A stretch of DNA of 64,000 nucleotides. Origin: Piscirickettsiaceae bacterium (GTDB lineage Bacteria; Pseudomonadota; Gammaproteobacteria; Nitrosococcales; Methylophagaceae). The stretch lies in NCBI GenBank assembly GCA_013215825.1, contig JABSQN010000004.1:372001-436000 (forward strand). The letters are read 5' to 3'. The notes below the pieces were generated by a model, which ran no database searches, was not told the origin of the DNA, and worked only from the letters and a program-made list of their open reading frames with translations. A program made the position numbers and the translations under genes. Below, piece by piece: positions 41,700 through 51,167 of the stretch (the first letter of the stretch is position 1; each line of letters begins with the position of its first letter).

Positions 41700-42602
41700 A
41701 TGCGCCACTTTTGGCCTCTTTTATTATTTGTCATCATTGCGCTTATTGCCTTGTTTGCCTATCCACCAGAAAAAACGCAATCTCAAGCCGTGCAAACATC
41801 AAATCGTATTATTTCGCTTGCTCCTAGCATTACTGAAACCTTATTTGCCCTAGGTTTGGCTGATAATGTAGTCGCTGTGACCGATTATTGTGATTACCCT
41901 CCTCAAGTACTGACTTTGCCAAAAATAGGCGGGCTGTTCAATCCAAGCCTCGAAGCCATTGTCGCCTTGCAGCCAGACTTAGTGATCATTTCCAATGCAC
42001 AGGGGAAAATTATCGATCAATTACAACAGCTTAATATCGATACTTTATTGGTTAATAACTCTAGTTTGGCTGATATTAAACAGGCCATTACAACGATTGC
42101 CGAACGCACGCAACGCCAAACCCAAGCACAAAAATTATTAGCAGATATTGAACAAACCAGCCATATTATTAGTCAAAAAGTAGCCAATCTTGCCCGTCCA
42201 CGGGTAATGATTGCTCTTGGTCATAGTCTGGGTGCTGATCATGTGAAAACAGCGTATATCGCTGGTCAACATGACTTTTATAATGATCTAATCATTCTCG
42301 CCGGCGGTATCAATGCCTATCAAAGTACCTTATTAAAAATCCCTTCTATTTCCAGCGAAGGTATTATGCAACTCAATCCTCAGGTTATCATTGATATATT
42401 TCCGGAAGCTGATGACCATAATGCGAATATTAATGCCGTGCTGAAACAGTGGAATAATCTTCACTATATTGATGCCGTAACCCATCACCGCGTGCATATT
42501 ATTGAACAAAATTATGCCACTATTCCTGGGCCTCGTATTTTTCTATTATTAAAAGATCTTGCACCACTGATCCATCCTGAGCTTGATTGGTCAGATAGTT
42601 AG
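41700..42602 (+). CDS. btuF: Substrate-binding protein of a BtuCDF-type ABC importer
   Basis: The 300-residue periplasmic protein starts with a single signal/anchor helix (residues 4-21) and has the PeriBP2 fold (RIISLAPSITETLFALGLADNVVAVTDYCDYPP, then LEAIVALQPDLVIISNAQ). The TDYCDYP segment occurs in BtuF-like cobalamin binders, but haem or siderophore binding cannot be excluded. No cobalamin riboswitch is visible in the short upstream space. It heads a three-gene operon with the ATPase and permease. Confidence 0.8.
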   Translation: MRHFWPLLLFVIIALIALFAYPPEKTQSQAVQTSNRIISLAPSITETLFALGLADNVVAVTDYCDYPPQVLTLPKIGGLFNPSLEAIVALQPDLVIISNAQGKIIDQLQQLNIDTLLVNNSSLADIKQAITTIAERTQRQTQAQKLLADIEQTSHIISQKVANLARPRVMIALGHSLGADHVKTAYIAGQHDFYNDLIILAGGINAYQSTLLKIPSISSEGIMQLNPQVIIDIFPEADDHNANINAVLKQWNNLHYIDAVTHHRVHIIEQNYATIPGPRIFLLLKDLAPLIHPELDWSDS

Positions 42603-42605
42603 ATA

Positions 42606-43388
42606 ATGAAGCCACTACTTACAGTCAATAATCTTACCGTCAATATTGCGGGTAAAACATTACTTTCAGACATTAGTTGTGATGTTCATCAAGGTGACTA
42701 TCTGTGCATTTTGGGAGCCAATGGTGCAGGAAAAAGCACCCTCTTAAAAGTGTTGATGGGGATTATCAAAGTCAGTCAAGGTGAGCTACTTTTAAATCAA
42801 ACATCACTCAATAAACTCAGTCAAAAACAAATAGCCCAACAACTAAGTTATGTTCCACAAGCACATGGTCGTCAGCTTAACTTTTTGGCTGGTGATTTCA
42901 TTAAAATGGGGCGTTATGCTTATCACTCGGCTTTTTCAGAATGGCAATCTAATGATCAACACGCATTGGAACATGCCATTGCTGTCACTGATACCGAGCA
43001 GTTTTTACAACGTCAAATGACAACACTTAGTGGCGGCGAAGTGCAACGGGTAATGATTGCCGCCGCAGTTTGTCAGCAAACACCGTTATTATTACTTGAT
43101 GAACCCACCAGCTTTCTTGATCCCCATCATCAAGTTGAAGTGCATCATCTTATTCGCGATCTTAATCAACAACACGCTATCACCATTATTGAAGTGAGCC
43201 ATGATGTGAATCATGCCGCCCAACATAGCCAACATATTTTGGCTTTAAAACAAGGTCGCACGATTTGGTATGGCGAATCAGCACAACTGATGCAGAAAGA
43301 ACATTTACAAACACTGTATGACCAACAATTTGTCTTTATTAAACACCCTCAAACAGGGGCAACCATCGCATTGCCAAGCGAGTCATGA
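42606..43388 (+). CDS. btuD: ABC importer ATPase (BtuD/FecE type)
   Basis: The 260-residue ATPase has Walker A GANGAGKST, signature LSGGEVQRVMIAAAV, Walker B LLLLDEPTSFLD and the switch histidine in VSHDVNHAA. It belongs to the FecE/BtuD group that energises vitamin B12, haem and siderophore importers. It lies 3 bp after the binding protein and overlaps the permease start. Confidence 0.85.
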   Translation: MKPLLTVNNLTVNIAGKTLLSDISCDVHQGDYLCILGANGAGKSTLLKVLMGIIKVSQGELLLNQTSLNKLSQKQIAQQLSYVPQAHGRQLNFLAGDFIKMGRYAYHSAFSEWQSNDQHALEHAIAVTDTEQFLQRQMTTLSGGEVQRVMIAAAVCQQTPLLLLDEPTSFLDPHHQVEVHHLIRDLNQQHAITIIEVSHDVNHAAQHSQHILALKQGRTIWYGESAQLMQKEHLQTLYDQQFVFIKHPQTGATIALPSES

Positions 43389-44344
43389 TGAAACCAGCAC
43401 ACATACTGACCATCATCGCACTGGCCAGCATCGCCATTTTGGTCACCAGCCCTTATCTCGGCCTTATTCATAGTTTAGATGCTGAAATACAACGCCATAT
43501 TCTGACTCAAATTCGTATTCCTAGAGTCTTATTCGCCTTTGTGGCCGGTGCCGGTTTAGCCTTATGTGGCATGGTATTCCAAGCAATGTTTAACAACCCA
43601 CTTGCCACCCCTTTCACCCTAGGTGTTGCCAGCGGCGCATCACTCGGTGCAGCGATTTACGTTACCTTCGGCTTAACTTTTAGCCTGATCGGTATTGATG
43701 GAGGAACCCTCTCCGCCTTTGTCGGTGCATTACTTGCCATTAGCTTTGTCTACAGTATCAGTCGTTTTCGTAGTGGATTTTCAACTGAGACCTTATTACT
43801 CACCGGTGTCGCTATTAGCTTCTTCTTTTCCAGCCTGATTTTATTTACCCAGTATCTAAGCAATGTCACTGATTCATTCCGCATCCTACGTTGGTTAATG
43901 GGCAGTTTAAACATCGTCGCCTATCGTGATTTATTACAACTTCTACCTTTTGTCAGTATTTGCATCGCCGTTATTTTGTGGCTAACTCGCGAACTTAATT
44001 TATTAATGGCAGGAGATGATCTTGCTTTAAGCCGCGGTGTTTCCGTACAAAAAGTACGTTACATCTTATTCTTTACCACCTCGCTCTGTGTGGGTGCTAT
44101 TGTCGCTCTTTGTGGCCCTATCGGTTTTGTTGGCATGATGATACCCCATATTTGCCGACTATTAATCGGTAATGACCATCGCTGGTTGGCGCCGGCAACG
44201 CTACTGTTTGGTGGTGCATTTTTAATTGTGTGTGACACCATAGCCCGACTCATTATCGCCCCCGCAGAAATCCCCGTTGGCGTGATCACCACTCTACTCG
44301 GTGGGCCATTCTTTTTATGGTTATTGATTAAGTCTAAAACATAA
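43385..44344 (+). CDS. btuC: ABC importer permease (BtuC/FecCD type)
   Basis: The 319-residue membrane protein has about ten helices with the FecCD signatures [50 protein letters not shown] and [18 protein letters not shown], the latter contacting the ATPase. It overlaps the ATPase gene by 4 bp. A second in-frame ATG follows directly at 43388. Confidence 0.86.
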   Translation: MMKPAHILTIIALASIAILVTSPYLGLIHSLDAEIQRHILTQIRIPRVLFAFVAGAGLALCGMVFQAMFNNPLATPFTLGVASGASLGAAIYVTFGLTFSLIGIDGGTLSAFVGALLAISFVYSISRFRSGFSTETLLLTGVAISFFFSSLILFTQYLSNVTDSFRILRWLMGSLNIVAYRDLLQLLPFVSICIAVILWLTRELNLLMAGDDLALSRGVSVQKVRYILFFTTSLCVGAIVALCGPIGFVGMMIPHICRLLIGNDHRWLAPATLLFGGAFLIVCDTIARLIIAPAEIPVGVITTLLGGPFFLWLLIKSKT

Positions 44345-44402
44345 AACGACAAGACTAACAATTCCACGTAAAATATATGCAATTATTTATTCTGGAATTA
44401 TC

Positions 44403-45401
44403 ATGTCTCAAGTCGTTGTTTGTGCTTTATATAAATTTGTTACTTTAGAAAATTTTCAAGCGTTAAAGCCACCTTTGCTTGCGTTTATGACTGAGCATCA
44501 TGTGCGTGGCACTTTATTGCTTGCTCAAGAAGGCATTAATGGCACCATGGCAGGAAGTCGTGAAGGCATTGATGCGGTATTGGCTTATCTGCAAGATGAT
44601 GATCGTTTAGGCAAGATAAACTATAAAGAATCATTGACTGACACCATGCCTTTTTTACGCACACGTGTGAAATTGAAAAAAGAAATTGTCACCATGGGAA
44701 TAGAAGGCATTGATCCTAAACAGGTGGTTGGCACTTATGTTAAACCCAAAGATTGGAATGCCTTGATCAGTGATCCAGAAGTATTGTTGGTCGATACGCG
44801 TAATGATTATGAAGTACAAGTTGGGACGTTTAAAAATGCAATTAATCCTGTCACTGATTCGTTTCGTGAGTTTCCAGATTATGTAAAGAAACACTTTGAT
44901 CCTGCTAAACATAAAAAAATCGCCATGTATTGCACCGGTGGTATTCGCTGTGAAAAATCCACTGCCTATATGAAAGAACAAGGATTTGAAGAGGTGTATC
45001 ACCTTGAAGGTGGTATTTTAAAATATCTCGAAGAAGTACCTGAAGATGACACATTATGGGAAGGTGAATGCTTCGTATTTGATGAACGTGTCACCGTCAA
45101 CCACCAGCTAGAAAAAGGTCAATATGACCAGTGCAATGCCTGTCGAATGCCGATTACGGCTGACGATAAGGCGCATAAACATTATCAACATGGTGTAAGT
45201 TGTCCCCATTGTTTTGATAAAACATCAGACACACAAAAAGCCCGCTTTTACGAACGAGAAAAACAAATGCAATTAGCCCAAGATCGTGGTGAAGCGCATA
45301 TTGGTGCTGATTCGGCAAAAACCATTGCTACCCACCGTGCAGCCAAACAGCAACACCGTGAAAACCAACGTCAGGCATCATTGAAAAAGCAACATCGTTA
45401 A
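44403..45401 (+). CDS. trhO: tRNA uridine-34 hydroxylase TrhO
   Basis: TrhO (YceA) hydroxylates uridine 34 of certain tRNAs using oxygen, a step to cmo5U/mo5U. The 332-residue protein has an N-terminal acylphosphatase-like part ([24 protein letters not shown]), a rhodanese domain with the active cysteine in [16 protein letters not shown] and a C-terminal CxxC cluster region ([12 protein letters not shown]). It is 3 bp before ggt. Confidence 0.94.
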   Translation: MSQVVVCALYKFVTLENFQALKPPLLAFMTEHHVRGTLLLAQEGINGTMAGSREGIDAVLAYLQDDDRLGKINYKESLTDTMPFLRTRVKLKKEIVTMGIEGIDPKQVVGTYVKPKDWNALISDPEVLLVDTRNDYEVQVGTFKNAINPVTDSFREFPDYVKKHFDPAKHKKIAMYCTGGIRCEKSTAYMKEQGFEEVYHLEGGILKYLEEVPEDDTLWEGECFVFDERVTVNHQLEKGQYDQCNACRMPITADDKAHKHYQHGVSCPHCFDKTSDTQKARFYEREKQMQLAQDRGEAHIGADSAKTIATHRAAKQQHRENQRQASLKKQHR

Positions 45402-45404
45402 TCT

Positions 45405-47072
45405 ATGACGCGCTTTCTTCAACTCTTATTACTTCACTGCTGCTTATATTTGTCAGCAATAAGTATCGCAGATGAGGTCACTCATCAAGCGGCCATTGCT
45501 AGCGCCCACCCATTAGCAACACAAGCTGGTTTTGACATCCTTAATCAAGGCGGTAATGCCTTCGATGCCGCCATTGCAGTGAGTGCTGTTTTAGCCGTTG
45601 TTGAACCCACAGGCTCCGGCCTCGGTGGTGGCGGCTTTTGGTTATTACACCGTGCTAGTGATGGTTTTGAAATCATGATCGATGGCAGAGAAACGGCTCC
45701 TAACGCTGCCCATCGTGATCTTTATTTAGATTCAAAAGGTAAACTTAAACCCCGAGCATCACTCGATGGTGCTTTAGCCGCAGCAATACCCGGAGTGCCT
45801 GCCGCTTTAGATCATCTTAATCAACATTATGGACGCTTAAGTTTAAGCCAAAATCTTGCACCCGCCATTCATTATGCCCAACAAGGTTTCAACGTCGGCA
45901 AGCATTATCAAAAACTGGCTCAATTTCGCTTACAAGCACTGCAAGCATCGCCAGAAGCCAGCGCAACATTACTGCTTAATCAACACGTGCCGCCACTCGG
46001 TCACATTATCAAACAGGCTAATCTGGCATCAAGTTTACAAAGGCTTGCCCAGCAAGGTCGTGCGGGGTTTTATCAAGGCATCACCGCACAGAGATTAGTT
46101 GCTGGTGTTCAACAAGCAGGTGGCATTTGGACTTTGCAAGATCTTAAAAACTACCAAATTAAAGAACGCCCCCCTATCACTGGCACTTATCAAGGCTATA
46201 AAATCACATCTGCCGCCCTCCCTTCATCAGGCGGCATCGTATTAATATCCATGCTTAATCAACTGGAACGACTTCTCTTAAACACTGTCGATGCAACTCA
46301 ACAACGACATTTAATAGTTGAAACTATGCGCCGAGCTTATTTTGATCGTAGTCGTTATTTAGGTGATGCTGATTTTGTTAACGTTGATATTCAAAAACTC
46401 ATATCAAAAGCATATGGACAACAACTTGCCGCCAACATCGATCATAACGCTGCCAGTAATAATAATCTAAACACTGCCATGCCAATGAAAGGCGAAGATA
46501 CCACCCACTTTTCAATTATTGATCAGCAAGGTAATCGTGTTTCTGCCACCTTGAGTATTAACTATCCTTTTGGTTCTGGTTTTATGCCCGAAGGTACCGG
46601 CATCTTACTCAATGATGAAATGGATGACTTTTCGGCTCAAAAAGGCCAATCTAATGCTTATGGTTTGGTCGGAAATCAAGCAAATGAGATTGTGGCCAAC
46701 AAACGTCCTTTATCCAGTATGACGCCTACTTTTATCGAAAATGAAGAACGTATCATGATTATCGGCACGCCCGGTGGAAGTCGTATTATCTCTATGGTTT
46801 TATTAGGTGTTTTAGACTTTATCAATGGCGATAATGCACAATCTATTGTTAGCGCCCCCCGCTTTCACCACCAATATTTACCCAATCAAATTCAAGTTGA
46901 ATCAACCGGCTTTACCGCTGATGAATTAGCAGAATTAAGACAACGCGGTCATAGCATCAAACAACTTCATCGCCAATATGGCAACATGCAAGTTGTGATC
47001 ATTAATAAAAAAACACAACAACTTACGGCAGCAAGTGATCCCCGTGGAGAAGGACTCAGTCTTGTCCAATAA
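45405..47072 (+). CDS. ggt: Gamma-glutamyltransferase
   Basis: GGT cleaves glutathione and transfers gamma-glutamyl groups in the periplasm. The 555-residue precursor has a signal peptide (residues 1-23), the AIASAHPLATQAGFDILNQGGNAFDAA start of the large subunit, and the autocleavage site GEDTTHFS, where the second Thr becomes the nucleophile. GSGFMPEGTGILLNDEMDDF and the GTPGGSRI block complete the small subunit. It looks full length and active. Confidence 0.94.
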   Translation: MTRFLQLLLLHCCLYLSAISIADEVTHQAAIASAHPLATQAGFDILNQGGNAFDAAIAVSAVLAVVEPTGSGLGGGGFWLLHRASDGFEIMIDGRETAPNAAHRDLYLDSKGKLKPRASLDGALAAAIPGVPAALDHLNQHYGRLSLSQNLAPAIHYAQQGFNVGKHYQKLAQFRLQALQASPEASATLLLNQHVPPLGHIIKQANLASSLQRLAQQGRAGFYQGITAQRLVAGVQQAGGIWTLQDLKNYQIKERPPITGTYQGYKITSAALPSSGGIVLISMLNQLERLLLNTVDATQQRHLIVETMRRAYFDRSRYLGDADFVNVDIQKLISKAYGQQLAANIDHNAASNNNLNTAMPMKGEDTTHFSIIDQQGNRVSATLSINYPFGSGFMPEGTGILLNDEMDDFSAQKGQSNAYGLVGNQANEIVANKRPLSSMTPTFIENEERIMIIGTPGGSRIISMVLLGVLDFINGDNAQSIVSAPRFHHQYLPNQIQVESTGFTADELAELRQRGHSIKQLHRQYGNMQVVIINKKTQQLTAASDPRGEGLSLVQ

Positions 47073-47205
47073 AGCCCACTTAAAACGACAAGCTGAATCT
47101 CAATATAGTCTCAATTTTCCTGACTGGATTACCATGTTAGGCTTTATTGTTAGTCTAGGGTTTCTTATTATTTCCTTTATCAACTTCACTATTTTAAAAC
47201 CTTAA
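47044..47205 (+). CDS. Small single-helix membrane protein
   Basis: A 53-residue frame opens with GTG at 47044 (or TTG at 47062, 47 aa), overlapping the end of ggt in another frame and stopping 2 bp before tatD. It is charged at first (KAHLKRQAESQ), then has FPDWITMLGFIVSLGFLIISFINFTIL, one membrane helix. The tight packing between ggt and tatD and the typical charged-then-helix layout support a real gene. I do not recognise the family. Confidence 0.5.
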   Translation: MEKDSVLSNKAHLKRQAESQYSLNFPDWITMLGFIVSLGFLIISFINFTILKP

Positions 47206-47207
47206 TA

Positions 47208-47990
47208 ATGGATTTAATCGACAGCCATTGTCATCTTGATTTTGCACAATTTGATACGGATCGTGATGCTGTTTTGGCACATTGCCAGCAACTTGGTGTT
47301 AACAACATAATCGTGCCTGCTGTCACCGCCGAAGCTTGGCCTAAATTACTTCATGTTTGCCAATCTTCTGCCATGCTTCACCTTGCTTTAGGCTTGCACC
47401 CTCTCTTTATGGATCAACACAAAACTGAACATATCCATCAGCTTGAAAAACATATTAAATTCCACCTGCCCATTGCAATCGGTGAAATTGGTTTAGATTT
47501 TTATCTGCCAGGCCATGATAAAAATGCTCAAATTGACTTATTCAGCCAACAATTAAAACTCGCTCAACACGCTGATTTACCAGTATTGCTTCATGTCAGA
47601 AAATCCCATGATCAAACCGTGCAATTACTCAAACAAATACCGGTTAAAGGCGGTATTGTTCATGCCTTTAATGGCAGCTTGCAACAAGCTGAACAATATA
47701 TAAAACTCGGCTTTGTATTTGGTGTTGGTGGCGCGATTACTCATGACAGAGCAACACGATTAAGACAATTAATCCGTGAATTACCTCTATCCAGTTTGGT
47801 CTTAGAAACCGATGCGCCTGATATGCCTCTATCAGGACAGCAAGGACAAGTAAATACGCCAGAAAATATTCCGAATATCTTAAATGTACTCGTTGAACTA
47901 CGGACAGAAGATCGACACACTATCGCTTCAGCCACAACGAATAACTGCTGCCGTGTGTTACATTTGAACGATTCAACACTACCAAATTAA
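47208..47990 (+). CDS. tatD: TatD-family metal-dependent hydrolase
   Basis: The 260-residue TIM-barrel enzyme has the metal ligands HCHLDF at the N-terminus, GEIGLDFY, LLHVRKSHD, GIVHAFNGS and the final LETDAPDMPL. TatD/YcfH proteins are 3'-5' exonucleases or deoxyribonucleases in quality control. Which TatD paralogue it is cannot be told from the sequence. Confidence 0.92.
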   Translation: MDLIDSHCHLDFAQFDTDRDAVLAHCQQLGVNNIIVPAVTAEAWPKLLHVCQSSAMLHLALGLHPLFMDQHKTEHIHQLEKHIKFHLPIAIGEIGLDFYLPGHDKNAQIDLFSQQLKLAQHADLPVLLHVRKSHDQTVQLLKQIPVKGGIVHAFNGSLQQAEQYIKLGFVFGVGGAITHDRATRLRQLIRELPLSSLVLETDAPDMPLSGQQGQVNTPENIPNILNVLVELRTEDRHTIASATTNNCCRVLHLNDSTLPN

Positions 47991-48002
47991 CAGGGTACTC
48001 AT

Positions 48003-48434
48003 ATGAATTTAAGTCTTAAACACTTTTTCAGCCTGCCATTTTGGTCGAAAATACTACACACATTTTTGCACACCTGTCAGCGCTTTCCACTGGTCCTTGT
48101 TTCTTTACTTCTTGGTATTAGCCTCGGGCTTGATGAAATTCATAAATCAGGTATTTTTGATGCTAATACTAGCTATAAATTATTTTTAACCGTATTTGGC
48201 GGCTCATTATGGTTCACGGCTAGTACTTTATTCTCTGAAAATAGGCCATTAATATATGGTGATTTTATCAAAATAATGTTTAACGGCGAGATGCCTCATG
48301 GTCATTTAAGTACCATGATTTCACTCTTTGGGTTTGTCGGCATTATCACCCATCTTGCTATCTACCCAATTCATGTTAGAAACGATGAAGTTGAGCATCT
48401 CACCGGTCATTTATTGATAAAGGTTCAACATTAA
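48003..48434 (+). CDS. Inner membrane protein of unknown function, 143 aa
   Basis: Three membrane helices (about residues 28-42, 62-80 and 103-120) separated by short loops, starting LKHFFSLPFWSKIL, then the CQRFPLVLVSLLLGISLGL helix. This start is slightly reminiscent of DUF4153 proteins, but the match is weak and the protein is far shorter than those. It could be a truncated relative. It lies in the tatD-ygjP-trmH string. Confidence 0.6.
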   Translation: MNLSLKHFFSLPFWSKILHTFLHTCQRFPLVLVSLLLGISLGLDEIHKSGIFDANTSYKLFLTVFGGSLWFTASTLFSENRPLIYGDFIKIMFNGEMPHGHLSTMISLFGFVGIITHLAIYPIHVRNDEVEHLTGHLLIKVQH

Positions 48435-48437
48435 ATA

Positions 48438-48950
48438 ATGGCAAAATCAATAAATTACCTATCGGGATATTCTGAAACTACACAGTCTCAAGTAGAAAAC
48501 TTGATCGCTCAAAACAAGCTATCCGATTTTTTACTACAGAAATATCCAGTCGCCCACACCATCACCAATAACAAAACACTTTATACGTATGTGATGGCTT
48601 TGAAGAACCAGTTTTTACGTAAATCAAACCCGCTCAGCAAAGTGATTTTTGATGATAAACTGAATGTATTGCATCAAGCATTAGGTTTGCATTCCTTCGT
48701 ATCTCGGGTGCAAGGTGGCAAGCTGAAATCTAAAAATGAAATCCGTATTGGCGCAGTGTTTAAACAAGCACCTGATGCCTTTTTAATGATGATTACCGTG
48801 CATGAATTAGCACATCTCAGAGAGAAACAGCATAATAAGGCATTTTATAAATTGTGTATGCATATGTTGCCCGATTATCATCAATTAGAATTCGACACTC
48901 GTTTATACCTCACGCATTTAGATCGTGTTGGTAAGCTATACATATCATGA
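48438..48950 (+). CDS. YgjP-type zinc metallopeptidase
   Basis: The 170-residue protein has the zinc motif HELAH (HExxH) in ITVHELAHLREKQHNKAFYKLCMHMLPDY, which follows the YgjP/DUF45 (WLM/SprT-like) pattern with the third ligand H in KQHNKAF. Substrate unknown. It starts 3 bp after the previous gene and overlaps the next by 4 bp. Confidence 0.88.
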   Translation: MAKSINYLSGYSETTQSQVENLIAQNKLSDFLLQKYPVAHTITNNKTLYTYVMALKNQFLRKSNPLSKVIFDDKLNVLHQALGLHSFVSRVQGGKLKSKNEIRIGAVFKQAPDAFLMMITVHELAHLREKQHNKAFYKLCMHMLPDYHQLEFDTRLYLTHLDRVGKLYIS

Positions 48951-49477
48951 CTCAAACACAGCTCAGTATTGGTCTTATCAACCCTAAAAGCCCTGATAAT
49001 GTCGGTGCCATTTTACGCGCCTCGGCTAATTATCAGGTTGATAGCGTGTTTTACACGGGTATTCGATATCCTCAAGCTATGAAACGTGCAGGACGTTCGG
49101 TAGATATGAGCCGCAAACTCGGTAAAGATATTCCCATTATTCAAGCTGATTGTTTGCTTGAGTCGGTGGATAATGATGTGAAAATAATCTGTATCGAATT
49201 TGCCGAAAATGCCATTGCTTTGCCTGAGTTTCAACACCCAGAACGAGCACTGTATATTTTTGGCCCTGAAGATGGTTCTATCGAACAAGAAGTCATCGAC
49301 AAAGCTGATTATGTTGTCTTTGTACCGACAATTTCATGTATGAATTTATCAGCATCGGTCAATGTATTGCTTTATGATCGCATGGCAAAATCCTATATCC
49401 ATACAGATGATACTAACGCCCTTATCAAAACCAGTCGCGATACTAATAACCGTTTAAAAGTGAACACAACACCATGA
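48947..49477 (+). CDS. SpoU-class RNA methyltransferase
   Basis: A 176-residue SPOUT enzyme with the three SpoU motifs: LINPKSPDNVGAILRASANYQVD, IFGPEDGSI and CMNLSASVNVLLYDRM. It probably makes a 2'-O-methyl mark on tRNA or rRNA; it is similar in size to TrmL but the target is not clear. It overlaps ygjP and tcdA by 4 bp each. Confidence 0.88.
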   Translation: MTQTQLSIGLINPKSPDNVGAILRASANYQVDSVFYTGIRYPQAMKRAGRSVDMSRKLGKDIPIIQADCLLESVDNDVKIICIEFAENAIALPEFQHPERALYIFGPEDGSIEQEVIDKADYVVFVPTISCMNLSASVNVLLYDRMAKSYIHTDDTNALIKTSRDTNNRLKVNTTP

Positions 49478-50208
49478 CCCAATCTCCCCTATTTGAACGC
49501 ACCCATATCTTAATCGGCGATCTGGGTATCGAACGCTTAAAAGCCAGCCATGTCTTCCTTGCAGGTCTTGGTGGCGTGGGTTCGTATGCCGCTGAAGCAT
49601 TGGCTAGAATGGGCGTGGGAGAAATGACTTTAGTTGATCATGATATTGTTTCCGGCTCCAATATAAACCGTCAGCTTATAGCCCTTAACTCAACACTAGA
49701 TCAGCCCAAAGCCGATGTAATGGCTGAACGAATTAAAGACATCAACCCCGATTGTAAACTTAATATCATTAAAGAATTCATCACCCCAGAAAGTGTTTAC
49801 GATCTGCTACATTCTGATATTGATGTCGTCGTCGATGCCATTGATAGCATGAGTAGCAAAGCGTCACTGATCGAAATAGCATGGAAAAAGAAAATCCCCA
49901 TCTTTGCCAGTATGGGTGCAGGCGGCAAACTCGATCCCAGCATGATCCGTACTGGCGATATTATGGATACCTCTATGTGTAAACTGGCCAAAATGATTCG
50001 CCGTCATTTACGCCGCAGAGGTGTAGGAAGAGGCGTACAAGCAGTCTACTCAATTGAGTCACCATTACCAGCATTACCACCAGAACCCGTTGCTCATGGC
50101 CGAGCACGAGCCGTCAATGGTACCGCGAGTTATATGCCCTCAATCTTTGGTCTCACCCTCGCGGGCTTAGTCGTCAACCATATTATTGGTGATGCACGAC
50201 GTGTCTAA
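49474..50208 (+). CDS. tcdA: tRNA threonylcarbamoyladenosine dehydratase TcdA
   Basis: TcdA (CsdL/YgdL) cyclises t6A37 to ct6A in tRNA with ATP. The 244-residue E1-like protein shows the nucleotide loop GLGGVGSYAAEALARMGVG, LVDHDIVSGSNINRQL, AIDSMSSKASLIE and the late VQAVYSIESP block. The short spacing to the upstream methyltransferase suggests a tRNA-modification operon. Confidence 0.93.
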   Translation: MTQSPLFERTHILIGDLGIERLKASHVFLAGLGGVGSYAAEALARMGVGEMTLVDHDIVSGSNINRQLIALNSTLDQPKADVMAERIKDINPDCKLNIIKEFITPESVYDLLHSDIDVVVDAIDSMSSKASLIEIAWKKKIPIFASMGAGGKLDPSMIRTGDIMDTSMCKLAKMIRRHLRRRGVGRGVQAVYSIESPLPALPPEPVAHGRARAVNGTASYMPSIFGLTLAGLVVNHIIGDARRV

Positions 50209-50713
50209 CAGCGATCCCACCAACGTCTTAAACTGTAGCCCTCAACGACAACAGAAATTGGCAGAACTGCTCAAACCCTATGGCATAGAAATAGAACACG
50301 TTATCGACACCGACACGATCCCCGGTAGCTTCTTTGGTGAGCGTGAAGCAGGTATCATCGCCAATAAGCTCTATCTACGTCACGACACCCCTGTGCACTC
50401 CGCCTTGCATGAATCTGGTCACTATATCTGCATGGATCCACAACGCCGATTTAAGCTTGATACCGATGCAGAAGGTGATTATGACGAAGAAAATGGTGTT
50501 TGTTATCTACAAATTTTACTCGCTGACAGTCTCGATGGTGTCGGCAAACAACGTATGATGCAAGACATGGATAGCTGGGGCTATACTTTCCGACTAGGCA
50601 GTGCAAAACAATGGTTTGAAGAAGATGCCGACGATGCAAAACACTGGCTAATAAAATATGGGATTATTGATACTCAACAACAGCCCACAAGGCTAGTTCG
50701 TCAAGACAAATAA
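50192..50713 (+). CDS. Unknown protein with a possible zinc motif
   Basis: The 173-residue protein has ALHESGHYICMD with a HESGH (HExxH) zincin-type motif at about residue 72. A WLIKYGIID tail follows. It resembles no family I can name, though short zincin proteins are widespread. It overlaps the end of tcdA by 17 bp with an ATG at 50192; TTG/GTG codons upstream in frame would also be possible. Its 3' end overlaps the integrase relic on the other strand, which marks the accessory boundary. Confidence 0.7.
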   Translation: MHDVSNSDPTNVLNCSPQRQQKLAELLKPYGIEIEHVIDTDTIPGSFFGEREAGIIANKLYLRHDTPVHSALHESGHYICMDPQRRFKLDTDAEGDYDEENGVCYLQILLADSLDGVGKQRMMQDMDSWGYTFRLGSAKQWFEEDADDAKHWLIKYGIIDTQQQPTRLVRQDK

Positions 50714-50909
50714 ATTATTGTTGTTCAACAAGGTTTCTAATGGACTCACAACGCGACTTAAATCCTGCTGCAACACATGCGTATAAATCTCTGTCGTTTT
50801 AACAATCGAATAAAAGCTAAAATCCACTTACCTCCGTTCGCCTTGCATAATGGTGATAGCGAAGCACCTCTCGAACTTGATCCATTATTTTAATAGACTG
50901 AGGTTTAAC
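50693..50909 (-). pseudogene. intI: Integron integrase (IntI) relic with large internal deletion
   Basis: The reverse strand reads QSIKIMDQVREVLRYHHYARRTE at 50900-50832 (compare [22 protein letters not shown], the start of IntI1), then after a frame slip WILAFIRL at 50826-50803 (WVRAFIRF). It jumps to TTEIYTHVLQQDLSRVVSPLETL at 50797-50729, matching the IntI C-terminus (TTxIYTHVL, SPL). Roughly 260 codons, including the active-site RHRH-Y part up to the tyrosine region, are gone. Orientation opposite to the cassettes is as in true integrons. Comparison is to IntI1/VchIntIA as I remember them. Confidence 0.85.
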
Positions 50910-50977
50910 TTAGAACGTCCTTGTGATTTATTTTGGAATACAGCCATAATGCGCCTGCTTTAACCTTTATTATCAAC

Positions 50978-51109
50978 TTACTAGGCGTTATAGCCCGTAT
51001 ATGTATGATAATCACAATCCCCCCATACTGAATATAAAATACAACCACTTTATCGCACTGTTTAATCTTGATTATCTAATTACTAGGCGTTATAGTCCTT
51101 ATATGTATG
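50978..51109 (+). repeat. Duplicated attI-like core, copies 102 bp apart
   Basis: A 30-bp sequence beginning TTACTAGGCGTTATAG and ending TATATGTATG occurs at 50978-51007 and again at 51080-51109 with two mismatches. Each contains GCGTTATA, the core type used for integron recombination (G^TT). It sits between the integrase relic and the first cassette, where attI belongs. The 102-bp spacing may reflect a duplicated attI or a gene-less mini-cassette. Confidence 0.65.
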
Positions 51110-51167
51110 GAAATTACAGGGAAAATTATTTCCTGTTAATAACAAGTTATATTTCAAGGAGGAACTC

